The translations under genes and the position numbers were made by a program. Under the pieces are notes generated by a model, which was not told the origin of the DNA, ran no database searches, and worked only from the letters and a program-made list of their open reading frames with translations. A stretch of 5,231 nt of DNA from Thermoprotei archaeon. Its GTDB lineage: Archaea > Thermoproteota > Thermoprotei_A > Sulfolobales > NBVN01. This document shows, one piece after another, positions 1 through 4,023 of the stretch. The first letter of the stretch is position 1. Every line of letters starts with the position of its first letter. The stretch is from assembly GCA_003661745.1 (NCBI GenBank), contig QMWS01000060.1:1-5231 (forward strand), given 5' to 3'.

Positions 1-59
1 AGCAGCTGCCCGGGTACGACTAGCTCTCTATTCTCAACATGCGCTCTCTTCTGACTCAT
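1..59 (-). CDS. rrp4: Exosome complex RNA-binding subunit Rrp4, N-terminal fragment
   Basis: This is the first 19 codons of a gene that runs off the left edge. The ATG at 59-57 opens a frame reading MSQKRAHVENRELVVPGQL. The RELVVPG stretch matches the start of archaeal Rrp4, where a 'VVPG-[DE]-L' segment opens the N-terminal domain before the S1 and KH RNA-binding domains. Rrp4 is the cap subunit of the archaeal exosome, binding RNA above the Rrp41/Rrp42 ring for 3'-5' degradation or tailing. The start lies 1 nt after the SBDS stop codon, so the two are very likely cotranscribed. The order psmA - SBDS - rrp4 (then rrp41, rrp42) is a known conserved archaeal cluster, and it supports the call more than the 19 residues do. 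The S1 and KH domains lie outside the window. Confidence 0.82.
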   Translation of the reverse strand, partial: MSQKRAHVENRELVVPGQL

Positions 60-60
60 T

Positions 61-756
61 TCACACCACCTTAACGTTGACCTCAGCTGTGCCCTTCGTT
101 ACCCTATTAATCCTATCTATTGCCTCTGCCTGCATTCCAGCAGGTAGCTCTATCTCTACGAGGTAACTCCCGTCATTCAGCCACCTCTCGTTCTTCACTT
201 CACCTAACCTCCTTAGCTCCTGGTATGCTCTGGCAGCTACCTCAGGCGGCACCTTCACTGTTATGTACGCCCTAGCAATCTTAATTGGAAGTACCCTAGC
301 TATGGCTCTGACGATCTGTGTCGCCTGCTCCTCAACACTCTTGTAGAGGTCTATACTGACTCGCGCTTCCTCCATGGCCTTCTCAATTCTCTGTGGAGGT
401 ATCGGTGTCTTCGTTTGCGGATCTATGGCTGACCTAGCTATGTAGTTGATTATCTGCTTCTTCTTAGCTTCCAGTAGCTTTCTGCGCTGCTCTGTAGTTA
501 GCTGTAGCTCTCCCTTCTTTATGATTATATCCGCTACCTTTCTGATGTCGTTCGTCCCGAAGATTTTCTTCAGCTCCTCAGGTGATGCCCTATCTCCCTT
601 GCGGACGTCCTTGTATACATAGTCCCCAACTAAGACGTCATCTATGTTTATGCGCGCACCCTCGCGATACTGGAGGGCTTTGTCTGGATTAACTAATATC
701 TCGAACTTACGTCCCTTAACCTCATAGCGCGCTATTACGTAGCTCCTGCTACTCAT
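61..756 (-). CDS. sbds: SBDS family ribosome maturation protein (Sdo1 orthologue)
   Basis: A 231-residue protein, the usual size of archaeal SBDS. Residues about 1-90 form the N-terminal FYSH domain (ARYEVKGRKFEILVNPDKA, then VLVGDYVYKDVRKGDRAS and KIFGTNDIRKVADIIIKKGE). Residues about 95-160 are the basic helical middle domain. Residues about 163-231 are the ferredoxin-like C-terminal domain, ending in a VNVKVV strand. In eukaryotes SBDS works with the GTPase EFL1 to release eIF6 from the large ribosomal subunit; archaea have aIF6, so a similar cytoplasmic role in subunit maturation is inferred. The ATG overlaps the psmA stop as ATGA (756-753), which suggests translational coupling, and rrp4 begins 1 nt after its stop. 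It is intact and has no obvious promoter of its own, so it probably depends on the promoter upstream of psmA. Confidence 0.95.
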   Translation of the reverse strand: MSSRSYVIARYEVKGRKFEILVNPDKALQYREGARINIDDVLVGDYVYKDVRKGDRASPEELKKIFGTNDIRKVADIIIKKGELQLTTEQRRKLLEAKKKQIINYIARSAIDPQTKTPIPPQRIEKAMEEARVSIDLYKSVEEQATQIVRAIARVLPIKIARAYITVKVPPEVAARAYQELRRLGEVKNERWLNDGSYLVEIELPAGMQAEAIDRINRVTKGTAEVNVKVV

Positions 757-1484
757 TTATTTACACCTGTCTTAGCTAGGAGCTCAGCTAATTTATCGTG
801 GCTCAGCTTCCTGAAGACCCTTTCCTCAGTTGTTATGTAGCCTAACTCAACATTTTCTGCTGTAAGTGGTGCCTCGGCTGATGCCCTAAGCGCTTTCAGA
901 GCTAACTCTATGAGTTCCTCGACACTCATATCCTTCTTGTAATTCTTCTCTAGAAACTCCATGGCTGGTTGCTCGCCAGAACCCATTGCTATGGCTAAAT
1001 AAGCGAAGTAGTACCCGTTTATTTCGGTCTTGAATAGCTGCACACCCTTACTGTCTACACCAAGGAATATCAGGGATACGCCGAACGGCCTCACACCTGC
1101 GTGCTGCGTGTACAGCTGCTTTATATCACATATATTGCGTACTATATACTCGACATCTACAGGCTCGTCGTAAATAAACCTGTAGTTCATTGCTATTCTT
1201 CTCGCGTAGTCTATTAGGACTCTACCATCGGCTGCTAGGCCAGCGAAGGAGGATCCTATGTGCGTGTCTATCAGGTATATTTTCTCTATTGAGTTAATGT
1301 CTATTAAGGGCGCTATCTTCCTTCTTTCGGCAACGATTACGCCACCCTTAGGGCTCTTAATGGCTATCGTGGTCCACCCCTTCTTTATGTTCTCGGCAGC
1401 GTATTCTACCTGATATAGCTTTCCGTCAGGCGAGAATACTGTTATTGCTCTGTCATATCCCATTGAAGGAGGTCCAAACGCCAA
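753..1484 (-). CDS. psmA: 20S proteasome alpha subunit
   Basis: A 243-residue alpha-type proteasome subunit. The N-terminal alpha signature is clear at residues about 8-36 (MGYDRAITVFSPDGKLYQVEYA, quoted in two parts: MGYDRAITVFSPDG and KLYQVEYA), the gate segment absent from beta subunits. It is followed by the Ntn-hydrolase fold with SIEKIYLID and GLAADGRVLIDYAR at about 66-91, and by an acidic-helix region ending near VELGYITTEERVF. There is no propeptide or catalytic Thr1, as expected for the non-catalytic outer ring that gates substrate entry and docks PAN or Cdc48 ATPases. I use the TTG start at 1484-1482, giving MAFGPPSMGYDRA, because crenarchaeal PsmA proteins commonly begin MAFGP; an internal ATG at residue 8 would remove part of the gate. 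It is first in the operon with SBDS and rrp4. TATA-like boxes on the minus strand at about 1523-1515 and 1532-1524 give a leader of roughly 10-20 nt. Confidence 0.96.
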   Translation of the reverse strand: MAFGPPSMGYDRAITVFSPDGKLYQVEYAAENIKKGWTTIAIKSPKGGVIVAERRKIAPLIDINSIEKIYLIDTHIGSSFAGLAADGRVLIDYARRIAMNYRFIYDEPVDVEYIVRNICDIKQLYTQHAGVRPFGVSLIFLGVDSKGVQLFKTEINGYYFAYLAIAMGSGEQPAMEFLEKNYKKDMSVEELIELALKALRASAEAPLTAENVELGYITTEERVFRKLSHDKLAELLAKTGVNK

Positions 1485-1514
1485 TATCCCTACCCTTTTA
1501 GGGTTTTCGTCAAG

Positions 1515-1532
1515 TAATATAAACTTATAATA
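1515..1532. promoter_or_regulatory. Divergent promoter between psmA and the DUF1152 gene
   Basis: This AT-rich stretch lies between the two divergently transcribed genes. On the minus strand TTTATATTA (1523-1515) lies about 26 bp before a start point near 1493, fitting psmA with a leader of about 9 nt. On the plus strand CTTATAATA (1524-1532) predicts a start near 1554, just before the ATG at 1563. The two boxes nearly touch, so TBP/TFB binding on one strand could compete with the other and tie the two genes together. This is motif reading only. Confidence 0.55.
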
Positions 1533-1562
1533 TTGTCTTACATTAAATCCGGTAGCTTCGGT

Positions 1563-2603
1563 ATGGTCGAGCTCGTTAATGAGCTGAGAAAGAGCGGTGT
1601 AGCAGTTGTAGGTGCTGGAGGGTCAGGTGATGTTATTTCTGCGTATGTTTTTTGTGAGGTGTTGCGAGACCTATTCGGTATTGAGAGGTGCTTACCTGCT
1701 GCTATCTTGTGGGAAAGGTGGTTCTTAGATCCGTACCCTGGACCCATCCCTAAGTCTTTAGTTAGGAATGCAGAAGCAGGAAAATGTGTGTATGTTGGGC
1801 CAGACACCTATGTTGAGAGGTGTGGTGGGAAGTACGTGTTTAGGCCCCACGCTGCAGTTGTTGCTGAGGTATACGGTGAGCATATCCCAGCCATAACACT
1901 AGAGTACGGGGTCTATGGTATTATTGAGTGCCTCCACGAGCTAATGTCATCAGGCTTTAGGTATATCGTAGCTCTCGACGTTGGAGGGGATATACTGGCT
2001 AGCGGCTATGAAGAGACCCTCTGGTCTCCACTAGCTGATTCGCTAACTTTAGCTGCGGTAAGTGAGTTTAACTCACTGGTCGCTGTTCTTGCTCCTGGAG
2101 CTGATGGTGAGCTACCGCAGGACTACGTTATGGAGAGGGTAAGTGAGGTTATGTCTAGGGGAGGCTACATTGGTGCTCTAGGGCTCTGGAAGGAGCACAC
2201 CAGGTTATATGAGGAAATACTCCCTAAGGCACGGACTGAAGCCGGTAGGGTGCCTTATGAGGCGCTTATCGGGCATCTAGGCGTGAGGAGCATACGGGAG
2301 GGGACTAGGAGAGTTCAGATAACTCCACTATCGTCACTAATATTTATGTTAAGAACCGACGCAGTAATCCAGCTAAATAAACTAGCTCAAGAACTTAGGA
2401 GTACAGGGAGCTTAGCTGAAGCACTAAAGACAGCTGAAGAACTAGGAGTACCTACGGAACTCCACCTAGAAATAGAGATAGCGAAAAGATACGGCTGCGG
2501 ACCTGAGAGCCTTAAAGCAAACATAAACACATTAGAAGTACGTGAGGCAGTGAGAGAAAGAGTAGCATTCAAGCGAGCAAAACTTAAAAGAAGTAATAGC
2601 TAA
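1563..2603 (+). CDS. DUF1152 family protein of unknown function
   Basis: A 346-residue protein from the ATG at 1563. Its features match the archaeal DUF1152 family as I know it: a glycine-rich nucleotide-binding-like loop near the N-terminus (VAVVGAGGSGDVISAYVF), then WERWFLDPYPGPIP, then ALDVGGDILASG with SPLADSLTLAA, then LVAVLAPGADGELP, and a C-terminal alpha-helical part rich in E, K and R. The glycine loop suggests a Rossmann-like fold, but no reaction is known to me and none is proposed. The frame is open back to a TTG at 1533, but that codon sits directly against the TATA-like box at 1524-1532 and could not be in a transcript made from it, so I prefer the ATG, which also places the glycine loop a typical short distance from the N-terminus. 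The stop codon at 2601-2603 overlaps the TATA-like box of the tRNA gene downstream. No signal peptide or membrane segment is seen. Confidence 0.85.
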   Translation: MVELVNELRKSGVAVVGAGGSGDVISAYVFCEVLRDLFGIERCLPAAILWERWFLDPYPGPIPKSLVRNAEAGKCVYVGPDTYVERCGGKYVFRPHAAVVAEVYGEHIPAITLEYGVYGIIECLHELMSSGFRYIVALDVGGDILASGYEETLWSPLADSLTLAAVSEFNSLVAVLAPGADGELPQDYVMERVSEVMSRGGYIGALGLWKEHTRLYEEILPKARTEAGRVPYEALIGHLGVRSIREGTRRVQITPLSSLIFMLRTDAVIQLNKLAQELRSTGSLAEALKTAEELGVPTELHLEIEIAKRYGCGPESLKANINTLEVREAVRERVAFKRAKLKRSNS

Positions 2604-2607
2604 ATAA
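2601..2607 (+). promoter_or_regulatory. TATA-like box of the initiator tRNA 5' part
   Basis: TAAATAA is centred at 2604, exactly 25 bp before A1 of the tRNA at 2629, the normal archaeal TATA-to-start distance. It predicts a leaderless tRNA transcript. It overlaps the DUF1152 stop codon. A second AT-rich candidate, CTTAAAAG near 2583-2590, would start transcription near 2611 and give a leader of about 18 nt that includes the G-run at 2616-2621. The sequence alone cannot choose between them. Confidence 0.55.
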
Positions 2608-2759
2608 GTATCTACGGGGGGCCAGAGCAGCGGGGTGGGGTAGCCAGGTAGCCCGCGGGGCTCATAGGAGCCTGGGGCGGCCCGATCCCACCTCTCTCTG
2701 TTCATACATCACATCTAGCTAGTGAGCATAGACCTAATACTCGTAGGAACGTCAAGACG

Positions 2760-2768
2760 TTATATAAG
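2760..2768 (+). promoter_or_regulatory. TATA box of the intron-borne endonuclease gene
   Basis: TTATATAAG is a near-consensus archaeal TATA box, centred at 2764 and about 28 bp before the ATG at 2792. This is the spacing for a leaderless mRNA, and no Shine-Dalgarno motif is required. It indicates that the endonuclease was expressed independently of the tRNA promoter. Confidence 0.65.
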
Positions 2769-2791
2769 CAGCTTAACCTACAGGGGGCTGG

Positions 2792-3823
2792 ATGCAACTA
2801 ATAATTTGTGACAATGATGAGGTACCTTACGAGTGGTTTAAAAATCTCGTAAAGCATTGGTTATAAAGCAGGGATCATAATACACCGCTGAACATTATTC
2901 TAAGATGCGGCAGCTACACTGTTGCTTCTCAAGCGGTTTTAAATTACATAGCTAAACTGGTAGGCTTGATTATAACTGACGGCCTGCTATCCCGTATATT
3001 AAGGCAGAGAGAATTAAGAAGCGTTACCTTTAGGGGGCTGAATTTAGATACTCTTTACTCCGTGTTCTACTCAGCTTTGAAGCTTTCTCGACGTATTAAG
3101 ATCAATATTTCTAAGCAAAATACAGCAAAAATGGGTAAACCCTACTTCGACATAAACCTATACCTACATGAGAATTTACGTAATGAAGTACTTCACCTAA
3201 TTCAAAATGTACTCACGGAGTCAACTTCATTATCAGTACTACCGGAAGATGCTAAAGCAGCATTATTTGCGGGCTTAATAGATGGAGATGGATATATAGG
3301 AAAAACCAAGAAACACATAATAATCGCATACAAGAAGGATAGTCTTAAGGGAAGATCCATAGATTATATCTTAAACTACTTGGCGTTTCAAGGATTCATT
3401 ACCCTAGGTAAGTATAGAGGTAAACCTCATTACGAAAGATATGTAAGACTCATTAATCTCGATTTTGCGAGGTGTGTTTGTAAGTACGTCTATCATCCAA
3501 GAAGACATGAAGAACTTGAAGATCTTATGAGGGGACTTATAAGGAATTATAAATGCAGATACACCATTAATGAGATTAAGGCACAGATAATGAGGGCAAT
3601 ATCAGCCTATATTGATTTTAGGCGAAGTGAAAAAGGAAGAAGAATCCCTGTACTCGTGATTTATACACGTAGCAAGGAGGGTAGGAGAGTAAGTATTAAG
3701 ATAACTGCTAAGTGCTTAAAAGAGCTAGAAGTATGTGTTAATGACCACGATATAAAGTTAAAGACCAATAATAATGTACTTAATACTATACTTCATTATC
3801 TGCAGCTCCTTAAAAGCTTATAA
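2792..3823 (+). pseudogene. Full-length LAGLIDADG endonuclease frame, broken by TAA at codon 25
   Basis: Read from ATG 2792 the frame has 343 residue codons to the stop at 3821-3823, with one in-frame TAA at 2864-2866. The N-terminal part reads MQLIICDNDEVPYEWFKNLV and ends HWL before the TAA. It then continues SRDHNTPLNIILRC and so on directly into motif 1, with no frame change. The leaderless promoter at 2760-2768 points to ATG 2792 as the original start. Between the TAA and motif 1 there is no in-frame ATG, GTG or TTG except the TTG inside motif 1 itself (2966). CAA, GAA or AAA to TAA by one base would explain the break. Both LAGLIDADG acids are kept (D63 and D166 in this numbering), so loss is recent, or the protein is made by readthrough or from a non-standard start such as CTG 2888. 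A sequencing error is also possible. Confidence 0.6.
2966..3823 (+). CDS. LAGLIDADG homing endonuclease, open part of the frame
   Basis: This is the longest part with a permitted start (TTG 2966, 285 residues), but the TTG is the fourth codon of the first LAGLIDADG motif, LVGLIITDG (2957-2983), so it is unlikely to be the natural start. Motif 2 is FAGLIDGDG (3266-3292). The two motifs are about 100 residues apart, as in single-chain double-motif enzymes in which each motif supplies an acid for metal-dependent cleavage of a long asymmetric DNA site. The regions between and after the motifs are basic (for example KTKKH, RSEKGRR, RSKEGRRVSIK), fitting DNA binding. The likely target is the intronless initiator tRNA gene at the 37/38 junction, with repair copying the intron across; a role as an RNA maturase is a lesser possibility. 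Base composition is more AT-rich than in the neighbouring genes, in keeping with a mobile gene. Its stop codon overlaps the TATA-like box at 3818-3826. Confidence 0.85.
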   Translation: MIITDGLLSRILRQRELRSVTFRGLNLDTLYSVFYSALKLSRRIKINISKQNTAKMGKPYFDINLYLHENLRNEVLHLIQNVLTESTSLSVLPEDAKAALFAGLIDGDGYIGKTKKHIIIAYKKDSLKGRSIDYILNYLAFQGFITLGKYRGKPHYERYVRLINLDFARCVCKYVYHPRRHEELEDLMRGLIRNYKCRYTINEIKAQIMRAISAYIDFRRSEKGRRIPVLVIYTRSKEGRRVSIKITAKCLKELEVCVNDHDIKLKTNNNVLNTILHYLQLLKSL

Positions 3824-3826
3824 ATA
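3818..3826 (+). promoter_or_regulatory. TATA-like box in front of the tRNA 3' part
   Basis: TTATAAATA is centred at 3822, 25 bp before G3847, the first G of the right complementary arm. That equals the spacing between the TATA-like box at 2601-2607 and A1 of the tRNA. A transcript begun at T3846/G3847 would carry the complementary arm, the 3' strands of both BHB motifs and the tRNA 3' part. The box overlaps the last codons and stop of the endonuclease frame, so an AT-rich coincidence is possible. Confidence 0.5.
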
Positions 3827-3874
3827 GGTTTAGCAGAACTACTTTTGGGATCGGGCCGCCCGCCTCGGAGACAC

Positions 3875-3892
3875 ACCGAGAAGGGGGTCGAG
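3875..3892 (+). other. tRNA intron B at position 39/40, 18 nt
   Basis: This small non-canonical intron has its own BHB. The outer helix is GCCTCGG (3862-3868) with CCGAGGT (3894-3900), 7 pairs including one G-U. The central helix is GAC 3870-3872 with GTC 3887-3889, plus an A3869/G3890 mismatch. The 5' bulge is A3873-C3874 | A3875 and the 3' bulge is A3891-G3892 | C3893. The inner pairs are CC 3876-3877 with GG 3885-3886 under a loop. Cutting both bulges after their second base joins C39 to C40 and restores the CCCCG anticodon strand. Without removing it, the tRNA has a broken anticodon stem. The 5' strand of this BHB lies inside intron A. The exact borders could shift by one or two bases from sequence alone (AC/CCCG and ACC/CCG give the same product), but only these borders fit the bulge rule. 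Confidence 0.78.
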
Positions 3893-3983
3893 CCCGAGGT
3901 CGGTGGTTCAAATCCACCCCCCGCTACCACGGGTGCCCCCCACCAATTCTTGATTTCGTGATGTCGCTCAGTCTTATGTTGTG

Positions 3984-4016
3984 TTTATTTGTGTCTCTAA
4001 GACTATGATTTGGGTG
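3984..4016 (+). promoter_or_regulatory. Promoter and ribosome-binding site of the endonuclease IV gene
   Basis: In the 94-bp gap after the tRNA, TTTATTT (3984-3990) can serve as a TATA box with a start near 4013. GGGTG (4012-4016) lies 7 nt before the GTG start and fits an archaeal GGTG-type Shine-Dalgarno. The two cannot both be fully used if the leader starts at 4013, so either the true start is slightly upstream or the motif is only partly used. No clear T-run terminator for the tRNA is visible here. Confidence 0.35.
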
Positions 4017-4023
4017 TTGCTTT

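Larger units (their letters stand above)
2675..3861 (+). repeat. 16-bp inverted repeat joining the two tRNA parts
   Basis: The left arm GGGCGGCCCGATCCCA (2675-2690) is the exact reverse complement of the right arm TGGGATCGGGCCGCCC (3846-3861). The arms are 12/16 GC and enclose the whole endonuclease region, which is visibly more AT-rich. In RNA they form a long helix directly inside the intron A BHB. This would hold the splice sites together across 1.15 kb, or hold two separate transcripts together. No mismatch is present in either arm, which suggests that the pairing is maintained. Confidence 0.95.
2667..3872 (+). other. tRNA intron A at position 37/38, carrying a homing endonuclease frame
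   Basis: This 1206-nt intron is placed by a BHB fold once intron B is removed. The outer helix is the anticodon stem, 2656-2660 (CGGGG) with C3874 plus 3893-3896. The central helix is C2661-G3870, U2662-A3869 and C2663-G3868, with A2664 opposite G3867 unpaired. The 5' bulge is U36-A37 | G2667 and the 3' bulge is A3871-C3872 | A38. The inner helix is GAG 2668-2670 with CUC 3864-3866, followed after a small internal loop by the 16-bp arm pair. The cut after the second base of each 3-nt bulge fits the archaeal splicing endonuclease (EndA) rule. One mismatch in the central helix is a departure from the strict form, which crenarchaeal enzymes tolerate. BHB introns of this kind are protein-spliced, not group I or II. 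Confidence 0.85.
2629..3929 (+). tRNA. Initiator tRNA-Met(CAU) with two introns, possibly expressed as two halves
   Basis: Exons are 2629-2666, 3873-3874 and 3893-3929. Joined, they give 77 nt. The acceptor is AGCGGGG with CCCCGCT, including the A1-U72 pair typical of initiators. The D arm is GGGT / AGCCAGGTA loop / GCCC. The anticodon stem is CGGGG with CCCCG, with the three G-C pairs typical of initiators, and the loop is CTCATAA with CAU at 2663-2665. The variable loop is AGGTC, the T arm is GGTGG-TTCAAAT-CCACC, the discriminator is A3926, and CCA is encoded at 3927-3929. The introns are at 37/38 (1206 nt) and 39/40 (18 nt). Every stem of the mature tRNA is fully paired only with these splice points. 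The gene starts translation in the cell, so removal of both introns must work if this is the only copy. The 5' and 3' parts each have a TATA-like box, a layout discussed in the findings. Confidence 0.95.
2616..3941 (+). repeat. 7-bp inverted repeat flanking the tRNA gene
   Basis: GGGGGGC (2616-2622) is the exact complement of GCCCCCC (3935-3941), with 6 nt before A1 and 5 nt after the CCA end. The right arm is followed by ACCA, so the pair imitates an acceptor stem with its CCA tail outside the real one. If the leader is transcribed, it would clamp the precursor ends. If transcription starts at A1, the left arm is not in the RNA and the pairing has no meaning there. Confidence 0.6.

Noticed and set aside
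1538..1807. Minus-strand open frame of 89 codons inside the DUF1152 gene
   Set aside because: It lies opposite a well-supported gene, has a Ser/Pro/Thr-rich shadow composition, and matches nothing recognisable.
2387..2572. Minus-strand open frame of 61 codons opposite the 3' end of the DUF1152 gene
   Set aside because: Antisense shadow; low-complexity Ser/Leu/Ala composition, with no promoter or ribosome-binding signal.
2782..3039. Direct repeat AGGGGGCTG at 2782-2790 and 3031-3039
   Set aside because: It is 9 nt, with loosely similar bases before it; one copy lies in coding sequence and the other just before the ATG. Too short to separate from chance without relatives.
2667..3872. Group I or group II intron
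   Set aside because: No group I core or group II domain V-like element is seen; LAGLIDADG proteins also occur in such introns, but here the ends fit a BHB and the host is an archaeal tRNA.
2667..3890. A single intron with the 3' exon beginning AGCCCG
   Set aside because: It would create a G31/G39 mismatch in the anticodon stem, and the bases upstream do not form a BHB; the two-intron solution restores CCCCG and fits the bulge rule.
2616..3945. Treating GGGGGGC / GCCCCCC-ACCA as the true acceptor stem
   Set aside because: It would leave C8 and an unexplained 15-nt insert after the T arm. The inner AGCGGGG / CCCCGCT-ACCA pair gives a perfect initiator tRNA.
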